Of a stretch of 64,000 bases of DNA, positions 23,813 to 32,688 are shown piece by piece. The notes beneath the pieces were generated by a model. The model was not told the DNA's origin. It worked only from the letters and a program-made list of their open reading frames with translations, and did not search any database. Each line of letters opens with the position of its first letter. The first letter of the stretch is position 1. The DNA lies in assembly GCF_022489025.1 (NCBI RefSeq), contig NZ_JAKVTG010000016.1, positions 1 through 64,000 of the forward strand. Reading direction: 5' to 3'. The stretch comes from Planococcus halocryophilus (GTDB lineage Bacteria; Bacillota; Bacilli; Bacillales_A; Planococcaceae). The translations under genes were made by a program, and so were the position numbers.

Positions 23813-23910
23813 GACGCTAGCGATGGCGCGTCCACGGGGTAGACGGAGCAAGAAGACAGGTGATGTTCCTGGCTTCTTACGGGAGTCATCCCCAAAGCGA
23901 CCAGCGCGGG
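23813..23910 (+). repeat. Family 2 intergenic repeat, copy 1
   Basis: Starts GACGCTAGCGATGGCGCGTC, contains GCAAGAAGACAGG and CCTGGCTTCTT arms that can pair, and ends near CCAGCGCGGG. Close copies are at 58433-58529 and, inverted, 26681-26776. Confidence 0.85.
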
Positions 23911-23953
23911 TTGATTTTCACAAACCTGTCTTATTTTTTTTTTGCTTTTTTAC

Positions 23954-23980
23954 TAAAAAAATCTGCTTTTCTGCCGATAA
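23954..23980 (+). promoter_or_regulatory. SigD promoter of flaG-fliD-fliT-fliS
   Basis: TAAA (23954-23957), 15 nt, GCCGATAA (23973-23980): a near-perfect SigD promoter 51 nt before flaG. Confidence 0.9.
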
Positions 23981-24031
23981 CTACTATATAGAGCCCTTTA
24001 GTCGATCTAGAGGAAGAGGAGTGTAACCTAC

Positions 24032-24376
24032 ATGGAAATAACAAAAATGCCTTCGATAGAATTCCCGAGAGTTAGCGAACCAACACCAATAGTTCCGAAA
24101 CAACCAATCGCTTCAGAAGAAAGGCAATACCAAGAGGCGGATAAAGCCATTACAAAAGAAGCACTTACCGATAAAGTCGATAGCATGAACAAGTTTTTAG
24201 ACTCAACTACGACTAATGTGAAATTTCAGTTTCATGAAGAGACAAATGTTTATTATGTGCAAGTCGTGAATACGCTGACAGAAGAAATTTTACGTGAAAT
24301 TCCCAATAAGAAGTTTTTAGATATGTACGCCTCGATGGCTGATTTTGCGGGCCTGATGGTAGACGAGAAATTATAA
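24032..24376 (+). CDS. flaG: FlaG-family protein
   Basis: A 114-aa protein of the FlaG (YvyC) family, recognised from its disordered N terminus and the conserved C-terminal half with KFQFHEETNVYYVQVVNTLTEEILREIPNKKFLDMYASM. FlaG proteins affect filament length, but their exact role is unclear. It is first in the SigD-driven flaG-fliD-fliT-fliS unit, 18 nt before fliD. Confidence 0.92.
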   Translation: MEITKMPSIEFPRVSEPTPIVPKQPIASEERQYQEADKAITKEALTDKVDSMNKFLDSTTTNVKFQFHEETNVYYVQVVNTLTEEILREIPNKKFLDMYASMADFAGLMVDEKL

Positions 24377-24394
24377 GATCGGAGTGAATCATGT

Positions 24395-25891
24395 ATGCGC
24401 ATTAGCGGATTAGCATCAGGTATGGACACCGAATCAATCGTTAAAGATATGATGACTGTCCAAAAAATGCCGATGGATAAATTGGTGCAACAAAAGACAT
24501 TTACCGAATGGCAGCAAGAAGCAGTGCGAGAGCAAAATCTTACCTTCTCCAGTTTGCGCACAAGCGCCAGCAATCTTCGTTTGCAGTCGACATTTAACGC
24601 CTATAAAGCAGAAACAACAGGCTCTAGCAGCGCGAAAATTACAGCAACTACTCAAGCGATGAACGGCAGCTACGATGTACGAGTCAATGCACTCGCTACT
24701 TCAGCAAAAATGACATCTGAACTAGGTATCGAAAACATGGATGGAAATGCTGCAAAATCAACGGATTTAATTGGTGTAGCTGGAACGATCACGGTCAAAG
24801 GAACTACCGGAGATGTTGCAGTAGCGATTACGGCAGATATGACATTTGCAGCCGTTGCAAAAAAAATGCAAGATGCCACTGCAGGGAGTGAGCCTGCTCT
24901 ACGCGTCAATTTTGATAACACCACATCGCGCTTTTTCATGGCATCAAAAGAACTAGGGTCGGCACAAAATTTTAGTCTCGAGTTTACCGACGAAAAAGGA
25001 AAGAGAAGCGACGACCTTGGGGAGAAAATTACTGGAGAAGCGCAAGACAAAGTAACTTCGACCGCCGCTACAAATGGCTCCGTCACAGTTGACGGAATCA
25101 GAGTCGACGGACTTACCAGCAATCAAACGACGGTTAACGGCCTTTCTATCCAACTAATGGCGATCGATGCCGCTGGGGAGTCAACTTCAGTAAGCGTTCA
25201 ATCCAATCCGGAAAAACCTGTCCAACTGATCAAGGATTTCGTTGAATCGTATAATAAAGCAATTGATGACTTACAGAAAAAAGTCATCGAAAAACGCTAT
25301 ACAGATTTCCAACCTTTATCTGATGAACAAAAAAGTGAACTAACGGAAAATGAAATCGAATTATGGGAAGAAAAAGCACGCAGTGGTTTATTGCGCAACG
25401 ACCCAATCATGAAATCGGCTTTAGAAGATTTACGAAGAGCTTTTATGGATAAAGTATCTGGACTTGCAGATGGCAATCTCAGTCATTTATCGCAAATCGG
25501 CATCAATACCGGATCTTATACAGAAGGCGGTAAATTATTTATCGACGAAGACAAGCTGAGCGAAGCACTAACTAACAAACCAGATGAAGTGATGGCGCTC
25601 TTCACTACGCGAGACGCAGCTGGAGATGGAGTAGGCGCGCGTGTTTACGATACGCTGAACGATATCATCACAAAACTAAGCGCAAAAGCAGGTAGCCCTT
25701 CAAGTTCGGTCGATAACAGTACGTTGTCCCAAAAACTAAAACGAATGGATACCGAAATTAGTCGCTGGCAAGACCGTCTGATAACTATTGAAGATCGCTA
25801 CTGGAAGCAATTTACCGCGATGGAAAAAGCGTTGAGCCAGATGAACTCCCAAAGCACATGGATGCAACAAAGCTTGTTTGGTGGTTCGTGA
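24395..25891 (+). CDS. fliD: Flagellar cap protein FliD
   Basis: A 498-aa filament cap (hook-associated protein 2) that promotes flagellin polymerisation at the tip. The N terminus MRISGLASGMDTESIVKDMM is diagnostic, and the C-terminal coiled-coil region ends with TEISRWQDRLITIEDRYWKQFTAMEKALSQ-type sequence. An upstream ATG at 24392 is out of frame and stops at once. The stop codon overlaps the next start (TGATG). Confidence 0.96.
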   Translation: MRISGLASGMDTESIVKDMMTVQKMPMDKLVQQKTFTEWQQEAVREQNLTFSSLRTSASNLRLQSTFNAYKAETTGSSSAKITATTQAMNGSYDVRVNALATSAKMTSELGIENMDGNAAKSTDLIGVAGTITVKGTTGDVAVAITADMTFAAVAKKMQDATAGSEPALRVNFDNTTSRFFMASKELGSAQNFSLEFTDEKGKRSDDLGEKITGEAQDKVTSTAATNGSVTVDGIRVDGLTSNQTTVNGLSIQLMAIDAAGESTSVSVQSNPEKPVQLIKDFVESYNKAIDDLQKKVIEKRYTDFQPLSDEQKSELTENEIELWEEKARSGLLRNDPIMKSALEDLRRAFMDKVSGLADGNLSHLSQIGINTGSYTEGGKLFIDEDKLSEALTNKPDEVMALFTTRDAAGDGVGARVYDTLNDIITKLSAKAGSPSSSVDNSTLSQKLKRMDTEISRWQDRLITIEDRYWKQFTAMEKALSQMNSQSTWMQQSLFGGS

Positions 25892-26280
25892 TGAGTGATT
25901 CAAAACCAATCATGTATGCGTTCCTCAAACAAGCGCGTGAAATTTATGAAAAAGCGCAACAGATCAATTCCCGAATGGAAGACAACGAAGACGGAATTGT
26001 CGAATCGCTTGAAAGGCTATTTACTCAACGTGAAGAAACCATTCGTCAGTTGGAAACTTTCATGAAACAACGGAATTTCCGGTGGTCAGAAGAAGAACAT
26101 TCGATTATTGAACAATTAAAAGAGATCGATCAAAAACTTCAACCGTTGGTCAACGGACTGCACCAATCGTTTTTTACACAAATCACACGCATTACCCAAA
26201 CAAAAGAAATTTCCAAAAAATATAGCGGAGCCTATCAAGAAATGGCTACTGCAGGTTCTTTTATCGACAAGCGCAACTAA
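25891..26280 (+). CDS. fliT: FliT-like flagellar chaperone
   Basis: A 129-aa, largely helical protein located where fliT belongs, in the fliD cluster, although here it precedes fliS rather than following it as in B. subtilis. Sequence conservation is low, as is usual for FliT, which chaperones FliD. The ATG at 25891 overlaps the fliD stop; the longer reading from 25858 runs inside fliD and is discarded. The assignment rests on position and size more than on motifs. Confidence 0.65.
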   Translation: MSDSKPIMYAFLKQAREIYEKAQQINSRMEDNEDGIVESLERLFTQREETIRQLETFMKQRNFRWSEEEHSIIEQLKEIDQKLQPLVNGLHQSFFTQITRITQTKEISKKYSGAYQEMATAGSFIDKRN

Positions 26281-26296
26281 GCAAGGGGGAAAAAGA

Positions 26297-26671
26297 GTGG
26301 CAATTATTAATCCGTACCAAACGTACCAACAAAACTCAGCCATGACAGCATCACCACAGGAACTAACGTTAATGCTTTATACAGGCGCTGTGAAATTTAT
26401 AAAAATGGCAAAACGAGCAATGAACGATAAAAACTTCCAAGAAAAAAATACCAACATCATCAAAGCACAAAACATCATCCAAGAACTGCGCAGCACATTA
26501 AACACAGACATCGACATGTCAGCAGGTCTTGAGCAAATGTATGAATACATGTACAACCGCCTTCTAGAAGCCAACATGAAAAACGATGTAGAAGCGCTAG
26601 AAGAAGTAGAAACCTTAATGGCAGACATGCGCAACACATGGAAACAAGCCATGGCTCTGGTGAAGAAATAA
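26297..26671 (+). CDS. fliS: Flagellin export chaperone FliS
   Basis: A 124-aa FliS, which binds the C terminus of flagellin in the cytoplasm before export. It is recognised by INPYQTYQQNSAMTASPQELTLMLY and the helical bundle that follows. It starts with GTG after AAGGGGGA. Because FliS binds the flagellin C terminus, the alternative tails produced by the introns in hag could matter for this interaction. Confidence 0.95.
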   Translation: MAIINPYQTYQQNSAMTASPQELTLMLYTGAVKFIKMAKRAMNDKNFQEKNTNIIKAQNIIQELRSTLNTDIDMSAGLEQMYEYMYNRLLEANMKNDVEALEEVETLMADMRNTWKQAMALVKK

Positions 26672-26680
26672 GTTGATTCT

Positions 26681-26776
26681 AAGCCGCATCTGCGCTTTGG
26701 GCATAGCTCTCGCAAGAAGCCAGGCAAAGAACGCCAGTCTTCTTGCTTCGCTTAGCCCGAAGACGCGCCGATGCTA
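26681..26776 (-). repeat. Family 2 intergenic repeat, inverted copy 3
   Basis: The reverse complement shows GGCGCGTC, GCAAGAAGAC, CCTGGCTTCTTGCG and CCCAAAGCG in the same order as copies at 23813 and 58433. It is more diverged. It starts 9 bp after fliS. Confidence 0.78.
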
Positions 26777-26845
26777 AATATGTGGGGAAAGTTAAGTAGG
26801 GAAAATATTATTTAACTATACCTTTAGAAACTAGAAAAATGAGCG

Positions 26846-26960
26846 TAAGGTGGCGACTCCTGTGGAAAAACGGAGTGATGAGACCCCGCAGGAGCTTGCG
26901 ACGAGGAGGCTCAGCGCTTCGTCCGCGGAACGCGTCCGCTTGAAGCGAAGCCTTTCACCA
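26846..26960 (+). repeat. Family 3 GC-rich intergenic repeat, copy b
   Basis: Contains GGTGGCGACTCCTGTGG, GAGACCCCGCAGGAGC, GACGAGGAGGCTCAGC and CCGCGGAACGCGTCCGC. Together with the inverted family 2 copy it fills most of the 349-bp gap between fliS and motA. Confidence 0.75.
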
Positions 26961-27020
26961 AGAAGAAAAATATCACCAAGAGATTTAAAACTACACAGGT
27001 AAATGAAATGAGGTATAAAC

Positions 27021-27821
27021 GTGGACAAGACATCTTGGATAGGAGTCATCATGGGATTTGTCGTGTTGATCGGCGGGATGATTCTAAAAGGATCAAACCC
27101 GATCGCACTTTACAATCCAGCGGCGCTAGTAATTATCTTTGCGGGTACCATCGCCTGTCTTCTTGTTGCCTTTCCTATGGATGAAATTAAAAAAATCCCG
27201 AGCTTGTTCAAAGTGATTTTCAGCGAACAGAAAAAAATTCCCGTTAAGGAAATGATTCCGATGTTTACGGGATGGGCAATGCTGGCACGTAAAGAAGGCT
27301 TATTGGCATTAGAAGAAAAATCAGAAGAAGTAGAAGACCCATTTTTGCAGCGTGGCTTGAAAATGGTTGTAGACGGTCAGTCACAAGAACACATTCGCGA
27401 TTTGATGGAAGAAGAAATCGCAGCAATGGAAGAACGCCATGAACTGGGCGCAAAGATTTTTGCACAAGCCGGTACCTACGCCCCAACACTTGGCGTACTC
27501 GGTGCCGTTATCGGACTCGTTGCGGCGCTTGGTCACTTAGATGATGTAGCATTACTTGGTAAATCCATTTCCGCCGCATTTATCGCAACTCTATTCGGGA
27601 TTTTCTCAGGTTATGTATTGTGGCATCCATTTGCCAACAAACTAAAACGAAAATCAGAAGCCGAAGTCAAAACAAAAATGATTATGCTAGAAGGTTTGCT
27701 TGCCGTGCAAGAAGGCTTGCCAGTCCGAACTGTAGAAGAAAAATTATTAACGTACTTACCAGCGAAAGACCGTGTGCTTGAACCTGACGTAGAAGAGAGC
27801 GGTGTTGAAGTTGAAGCGTAA
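27021..27821 (+). CDS. motA: Flagellar motor stator protein MotA
   Basis: A 266-aa stator subunit with four membrane helices; with MotB it forms the proton channel that drives rotation. The N terminus MDKTSWIGVIMGF and the segments GTYAPTLGVLGAVIGLVAAL and GYVLWHPFANKLKRKSEAEV closely match B. subtilis MotA rather than MotP. The start is GTG. No clear SigD promoter was found upstream, where two repeats lie. The end overlaps motB. Confidence 0.94.
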   Translation: MDKTSWIGVIMGFVVLIGGMILKGSNPIALYNPAALVIIFAGTIACLLVAFPMDEIKKIPSLFKVIFSEQKKIPVKEMIPMFTGWAMLARKEGLLALEEKSEEVEDPFLQRGLKMVVDGQSQEHIRDLMEEEIAAMEERHELGAKIFAQAGTYAPTLGVLGAVIGLVAALGHLDDVALLGKSISAAFIATLFGIFSGYVLWHPFANKLKRKSEAEVKTKMIMLEGLLAVQEGLPVRTVEEKLLTYLPAKDRVLEPDVEESGVEVEA

Positions 27822-28575
27822 AAAAAAGCATGAAGAACATGTAGATGAAGCGTGGCTCTTGCCCTATGCCGACGTATTAACCTTGTTGCTTGCCTTGTTT
27901 ATCGTGTTGTTTGCCTCAAGCCAAGTAGATGCTCAAAAATTTAATGCGATTGCAGAATCATTTAATAGCGAGTTGCAAGGTGGATCTGGCGTATTAGATG
28001 AACAAGCTCCTGTTGAAAGTTTTGAGACATCGCCAACTGCAGAGTTGAGTGAAGATCCGGTTACTGGGGAAAGCCCGGAAGAAGTATTTGAAGCAAAAGA
28101 TCAGGAAGAGTTGTTAGATTTTCAAAACAAGATTGATACGTATATCGATGAAAATGGGCTAGCGCCTCGTTTGCAAACCGATATGACGCGAAAAGGCTTG
28201 AAAATTATTATTAAAGAAGGGGTGCTCTTCGAATCGGGAAGTGCCACTATTCGAGAAGGCTCTGAGGAGATTATAGATGAGATCTCCAACTTGTTGATTA
28301 CAGATCCACCGCGCATGATTTTTATCGAAGGGCATACAGACAATATTCCAACGGGGACAGAAGAATTTCCAACCAATTGGGAATTGAGTTCAGCGCGAGC
28401 TATTAACTTTATGCGAAACCTTCTTGAAAACGATAAACTGAGTCCGCAGAAATTCAGTGCGACGGGCTATAGTCAATATCAGCCAATCGCTTCAAATGAT
28501 ACTCCTGAAGGGCGTGCGGAAAATCGCCGCGTTGAAGTATTGATCTCACCTTTTGAAATAGAAACCGAAGAATAA
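27802..28575 (+). CDS. motB: Flagellar motor stator protein MotB
   Basis: A 257-aa stator subunit. A basic N terminus leads to one membrane helix with the proton-binding aspartate D24 in LLPYADVLTLLLALFIV, then a linker, then an OmpA-like peptidoglycan-binding domain (about 120-250, with FIEGHTDNIP, NWELSSARA and NRRVEV). It overlaps motA by 20 nt. The start may be the GTG at 27802 or the TTG codons at 27805 or 27811; all give the same domains. Confidence 0.94.
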   Translation: MLKLKRKKKHEEHVDEAWLLPYADVLTLLLALFIVLFASSQVDAQKFNAIAESFNSELQGGSGVLDEQAPVESFETSPTAELSEDPVTGESPEEVFEAKDQEELLDFQNKIDTYIDENGLAPRLQTDMTRKGLKIIIKEGVLFESGSATIREGSEEIIDEISNLLITDPPRMIFIEGHTDNIPTGTEEFPTNWELSSARAINFMRNLLENDKLSPQKFSATGYSQYQPIASNDTPEGRAENRRVEVLISPFEIETEE

Positions 28576-28585
28576 GAGGTGCATT

Positions 28586-29011
28586 ATGGGGAAAATAATA
28601 AAAATAATTGTCGCTTTTGTCGTGGTGGCAGCGATTGGTGCGGGTGCTTATTTGTACTTTATGCCTAAAGAGGAAAAAGCGGAAGAGCATAAATCGTTAA
28701 GCGCTGAAGAAGTCGAAGAGTTGAGTATCGACACAGATATTATCACCACAAACTTAGCGTCTTCTGGGAATTTTGGGATTGTTCAGTTTAATATTTTGTT
28801 GAGTGACAAAGATACAAAAGAAGAAGCTGAAAAGCGTACTGCTGAAGTACGTGCCGCAGTTATTGCGACTGTTGCTAGTTTTACGAAAGAAGAGTTGCTT
28901 GGAGAAAGTGGCATAACTATGATCGAAGAAGAACTAACTGGGCGCTTGACAGAAGTTATGGAAAAAGGGAAAGTCGAACGCGTACTCGTTACGGAATTTA
29001 AAATGCAATAA
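28586..29011 (+). CDS. fliL: Flagellar basal body-associated protein FliL
   Basis: A 141-aa protein with one N-terminal membrane helix (about residues 5-26) and a FliL domain ending KVERVLVTEFKMQ, the typical FliL tail. FliL surrounds and supports the stator. In B. subtilis fliL lies in the fla/che operon before fliM; here that place is empty and fliL follows motB by 10 nt. Confidence 0.88.
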   Translation: MGKIIKIIVAFVVVAAIGAGAYLYFMPKEEKAEEHKSLSAEEVEELSIDTDIITTNLASSGNFGIVQFNILLSDKDTKEEAEKRTAEVRAAVIATVASFTKEELLGESGITMIEEELTGRLTEVMEKGKVERVLVTEFKMQ

Positions 29012-29024
29012 TATTAAATTTCGC

Positions 29025-29051
29025 TAAACATTTTGGCGAAGTTGCCGATAT
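29025..29051 (+). promoter_or_regulatory. SigD promoter of yvyF-flgM-flgN-flgK-flgL
   Basis: TAAA (29025-29028), 15 nt, GCCGATAT (29044-29051): an exact match to the SigD consensus, 31 nt before yvyF. Confidence 0.93.
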
Positions 29052-29081
29052 AAATAGATAGAGAAGGTCAGGTGAGTACAT

Positions 29082-29498
29082 GTGGGAGCAAATCAGCTGG
29101 ATAATTGCCGATTTTGCGGTATATTATTCCTAAAGGACTACACTGACTATTGCATAGACTGTTTTAAAGAAATTGAAAATGATTTTAATGCAATAAATGA
29201 TTTTCTGAAAGATAGCAGCAATCACGACGCGGATATTCACGAAATTAGTCGGGCTACGAACATATCGGTACGACAAATTACGGATTTTATCCGCAATGGC
29301 CGGATTTACGCAGAGGATTTTCCCAATCTAGGGTATCCTTGCCAACATTGTGGTGAGCTCATAAAAAGGCAGATGCTTTGCCATAATTGCTTTGATTCGT
29401 TTTCAACAGAAATCGAACGAACATTAAAGTTTGAGGGCTCGCCAGAAATGTCCGGGGAGCCACAACTATGGAAAATGCGACAAGGCAACAAAAAATAA
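29082..29498 (+). CDS. yvyF: Flagellar operon protein YvyF
   Basis: A 138-aa protein with two zinc-knuckle-like pairs: CRFCG with CIDC near the N terminus, and CQHCG with CHNC near residue 90. A HTH-like EISRATNISVRQITDFIRNGRI lies between. This matches the YvyF family encoded before flgM in Bacillus; a role in flagellar control has been suggested for the family. It starts with GTG after AGGTGAG. It heads the SigD-driven flgM operon. Confidence 0.88.
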   Translation: MGANQLDNCRFCGILFLKDYTDYCIDCFKEIENDFNAINDFLKDSSNHDADIHEISRATNISVRQITDFIRNGRIYAEDFPNLGYPCQHCGELIKRQMLCHNCFDSFSTEIERTLKFEGSPEMSGEPQLWKMRQGNKK

Positions 29499-29517
29499 AA
29501 GACAGGGTGGTGAAGGA

Positions 29518-29787
29518 ATGAATATCGATAAAACAAATAGTTCTTCCTTTATTCAATCTTATCAAAAAATGCAAGTAACTCCGGCAGCGAAAACCAAGCC
29601 GTTGCAAAAAGAAGACGAGCTACAAATTTCAAATGAGGCGAAAGCGATGTTCGAAAAAAATGCTAGCGTGGACATTGAAAGACAAGAAAAAATTCAGTTA
29701 TTAAAAGCGCAAGTGGCATCAGGTGAATACCAAGTGGATGCAGGCAAAGTCGCCGATAAAGTCCATCAGTTTTGGTTCGACAAATAA
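29518..29787 (+). CDS. flgM: Anti-sigma-D factor FlgM
   Basis: An 89-aa anti-sigma factor that binds SigD until the hook-basal body is complete. The C-terminal part, KIQLLKAQVASGEYQVDAGKVADKV, is the family signature. ATG 29518 follows GGTGGTGAAGG; the frame is open further upstream into yvyF but without reason to start there. Its own SigD promoter would form a feedback loop. Confidence 0.93.
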   Translation: MNIDKTNSSSFIQSYQKMQVTPAAKTKPLQKEDELQISNEAKAMFEKNASVDIERQEKIQLLKAQVASGEYQVDAGKVADKVHQFWFDK

Positions 29788-29815
29788 AAGAGCTTTTTAA
29801 AGAGGAGGATATCGG

Positions 29816-30301
29816 ATGCTGAACTTAGTAGTAAACACGCTGGACGAATTGATCAGCATACAAAAACAGCTTATCCGTTATGCCGAGCGCAAGCAGACAG
29901 TTTTGATCGAACGAAAAGTCGATGAACTAACGGAGCTTGTGAAAGAAGAAGCAAAGCTGGTTAAGCAGCTTGGCCAATTGGAAGACGAGCGGCAGCAACT
30001 GGTAGCCGACGTGTTGGAAGAGCATCCTGGACTGACATTTAGTCAGTTTGCAGAGCAGATTCCAGATGAAGATGTAAAGCAAGATCTTCACTTACAATTG
30101 AAAACTTTACAAACGCTTTTGACTGAACTTCAAGCAAAAAACAAAACCAACGAAAAACTGCTTGAAGATTCGATGAGCTTTGTTCAACATATGATTACGG
30201 AAGTAACAAAATCAAAACAACAACAGTATAATTATCAATCACCAGCAGGACAACAAAAACCACAATCAAACAATCAAGGCTTTTTCGATACAAGAGCTTA
30301 G
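29816..30301 (+). CDS. flgN: FlgN-like export chaperone
   Basis: A 161-aa, mostly helical coiled-coil protein (about residues 1-130) with a Gln/Asn-rich tail, fitting FlgN (YvyG), the chaperone for the hook-filament junction proteins FlgK and FlgL, which are encoded just after it. The ATG follows GAGGAGG. Confidence 0.88.
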   Translation: MLNLVVNTLDELISIQKQLIRYAERKQTVLIERKVDELTELVKEEAKLVKQLGQLEDERQQLVADVLEEHPGLTFSQFAEQIPDEDVKQDLHLQLKTLQTLLTELQAKNKTNEKLLEDSMSFVQHMITEVTKSKQQQYNYQSPAGQQKPQSNNQGFFDTRA

Positions 30302-30324
30302 AAATTGTTGGGAGGCAAAGAATC

Positions 30325-31593
30325 ATGGTTTCAACATTTCATGGATTAGAATTAGGAAAACGCGGCTTATCCGTTGGTCAGGCAAGCCTTTCAACGACTG
30401 GACAGAACATTGCCAACGTAAACACGAAAGGCTATTCACGTCAGCAAGTAAATTCAAGTGCTTCTCCTTCTTTAAGCGTTTGGACAGCCCAAGGCGCGAA
30501 CACAGGCCAGCTTGGAACCGGCGTTACGATCGATTCGATTACCCGTGTAAGAGACCGTTTTCTCGACCAGCAATTTCGTGACCATTCCGAAACACTCGGA
30601 CAATGGCAAGCAAAACAAACAACGCTAGATCGTTTAGAAACCATCGTTAACGAACCGAGTGATAGTGGTTTAAGCAGTGCAATGGATAGCTTAAATAGCG
30701 CTTGGCAAGACTTGGCGAATGAGCCGGATAGTTTATCTGCACAAGCAATTGTGAAAGAGCGTGCACAAGGCTTTATCGATGTTGCCCAGACCATGAATAA
30801 ATCAATGGACAGTTTAAAAAATGAGTTAACACTCCAATCACAAGATACAGTTGCCGAGGCAAACGGTTATTTAAAACAAATTGCAGAACTCAATAAAAGC
30901 ATCGTTCGCAATGGCAGTCAGTCAAATGACTTAAAAGACAAGCGCGATGCTCTAGTAGAAGAGCTATCGACCTTGATGTCCATTAAAGTGGACGAAAAAT
31001 CAAATGGTAGCTACTCCATCAGTCTTACTTCAAACAACCAATCATTAGTAAGCGGAGAAATTGTATCTGAAATTGATTACAAAACCGGCGCCGGTGAAAA
31101 TGAAATTTACGGCGGCAAATTGGCAGGATTGAGCGAGTCAATGGATGCCGCAACAAGTTATCAGACAAACTTGACTAAAGTGGTTAGCGATTTCGTAGAA
31201 GCGAATGGCATGTCAACAACAGGTGGCAAGGATCAAGCGCTATTCGTTGGCAATGCCACAGACTTTAAACTGTCTGAGCTCAAAGTGAATTATGAAGCGA
31301 GTCCTTTAACACAACAACCAGCAACGGGAAAAACAGCAGTAGCAGCCCAAAGTGATTTCAGAAAGCTTGTCAGTCAACTAGGTGCGCAAAGCCAAGCGGC
31401 AGTTAATGCAGTTAGCAATCACAGCACAACACTTCAAGCCACAGAAAACCGGAGACAATCCGTAACGGGTGTTTCGCTCGATGAAGAAATGGCCAACTTA
31501 GTAAAATACCAACATTCCTATAATGCCGCAGCACGGTTAGTATCAATGACGGATCAAATGTTGGATACCATTATTAACCGAATGGCTAACTGA
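30325..31593 (+). CDS. flgK: Hook-filament junction protein FlgK
   Basis: A 422-aa hook-associated protein 1. The N-terminal rod-type signature TTGQNIANVNTKGYSRQ is present, and the C terminus ends VKYQHSYNAAARLVSMTDQMLDTIINRM, typical of FlgK. It is shorter than B. subtilis FlgK (about 507 aa), the difference lying in the central exposed domain; both ends are intact. Confidence 0.95.
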   Translation: MVSTFHGLELGKRGLSVGQASLSTTGQNIANVNTKGYSRQQVNSSASPSLSVWTAQGANTGQLGTGVTIDSITRVRDRFLDQQFRDHSETLGQWQAKQTTLDRLETIVNEPSDSGLSSAMDSLNSAWQDLANEPDSLSAQAIVKERAQGFIDVAQTMNKSMDSLKNELTLQSQDTVAEANGYLKQIAELNKSIVRNGSQSNDLKDKRDALVEELSTLMSIKVDEKSNGSYSISLTSNNQSLVSGEIVSEIDYKTGAGENEIYGGKLAGLSESMDAATSYQTNLTKVVSDFVEANGMSTTGGKDQALFVGNATDFKLSELKVNYEASPLTQQPATGKTAVAAQSDFRKLVSQLGAQSQAAVNAVSNHSTTLQATENRRQSVTGVSLDEEMANLVKYQHSYNAAARLVSMTDQMLDTIINRMAN

Positions 31594-31620
31594 TAGCAGA
31601 AGGAACGTGGAGGGAAAAAC

Positions 31621-32502
31621 ATGAGAGTCACGCAACAGATGCTAAACCAGAATTCCATACGCAATATGAGCCAAAACTTGAGCCGCTTTGAAAAAACCAA
31701 CAATCAAGTATCGAGTGGCAAATTACTTCACCGGCCATCAGATGATCCAAACGGAGTCAGTAAAGCGATGAACTTGAAAAGCACTCTTGCAGCAAACGTT
31801 CAGTTTGAACGAAATACTAGCGAATCAAAGTTGTGGATGGACGAAACCGGTCAAAACATTGATTCAATGGTGAATGCCATGCAACGTGTACGCGAATTGG
31901 CGATTCAAGGAAATAGTGATACGTATTCTGAACTTGATCGTCAGGCAATTGATGCTGAAATTGGAGAACTAACTGAGCAAATGCGTGGATTAGCCAATGC
32001 AAAAGTTAATGGCCGTTCATTATTTAATGGTCAGAAAACAGGAGAATCACCTTTTCCTGTAAAAGGGAATTATGATTTTGACAGCACAGGTCTAGAATCT
32101 CGCAAGTTCACTATAGGAGAAGGCATTAACATTAAATCGAGTGTCTTACCAGATGAACTATTCGGGGCATCGAATGATGAAACAAACCTTTTCAAAACAT
32201 TAGAAACCATTTCTGCTAACTTAAAAGCTGGAAATTCTAATGATTTGGCTAAAGTTGATGCAGCAATGGACCGGTTATTGTCGGTAGGCGCAGAAAACGG
32301 CGCACGTCAAAATCGTGTAGAAGCCGTTGAAAATCGTTTGCTCGATAGTAACTTGGAACTTCAATCGATGTTATCAAGAATCGAAGACGTCGATTACGCA
32401 GAAGCCGTTATCAGATTAAAGAGTGAGGAAAGTGTTTACCAAGCAAGCCTCGCAGCAACATCAAAAATTATTCAACCAAGTTTGATGGACTTTTTGAGAT
32501 AA
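31621..32502 (+). CDS. flgL: Hook-filament junction protein FlgL
   Basis: A 293-aa hook-associated protein 3 with flagellin-like ends: MRVTQQMLNQNSIRNM at the start and SRIEDVDYAEAVIRLKSEE near the end. It is the last gene of the yvyF-flgL operon; the next genes converge on it. Confidence 0.95.
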   Translation: MRVTQQMLNQNSIRNMSQNLSRFEKTNNQVSSGKLLHRPSDDPNGVSKAMNLKSTLAANVQFERNTSESKLWMDETGQNIDSMVNAMQRVRELAIQGNSDTYSELDRQAIDAEIGELTEQMRGLANAKVNGRSLFNGQKTGESPFPVKGNYDFDSTGLESRKFTIGEGINIKSSVLPDELFGASNDETNLFKTLETISANLKAGNSNDLAKVDAAMDRLLSVGAENGARQNRVEAVENRLLDSNLELQSMLSRIEDVDYAEAVIRLKSEESVYQASLAATSKIIQPSLMDFLR

Positions 32503-32515
32503 TGAGTGAGTAGAA

Positions 32516-32628
32516 ATCGCTCCAGGCGGACGCGTTCCGGGGGGCACGGCTTCAGCCGCTTCCCTCGCTGCGCTCAGTCCAGGGTCTTCAGCTCGTGCTA
32601 TTCCCCCAGGAGTCGCCGCCTTCCACTC
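32516..32628 (-). repeat. Family 3 GC-rich intergenic repeat, copy c
   Basis: Contains AGGCGGACGCGTTCCG, GGCACGGCTTCAGCCGC and CCCAGGAGTCGCCGCC, the reverse-strand form of the family. It lies just after flgL. Confidence 0.75.
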
Positions 32629-32688
32629 TTTCTTCTAAGAGTCACAAAATAACAAAAGGTTCAACTTCGCACTAGTAGGATATGGAGC

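Noticed and set aside
30325-31593. FlgK as a truncated pseudogene because it is about 85 residues shorter than in B. subtilis
   Set aside because: Both conserved ends are intact; only the variable central domain is shorter.
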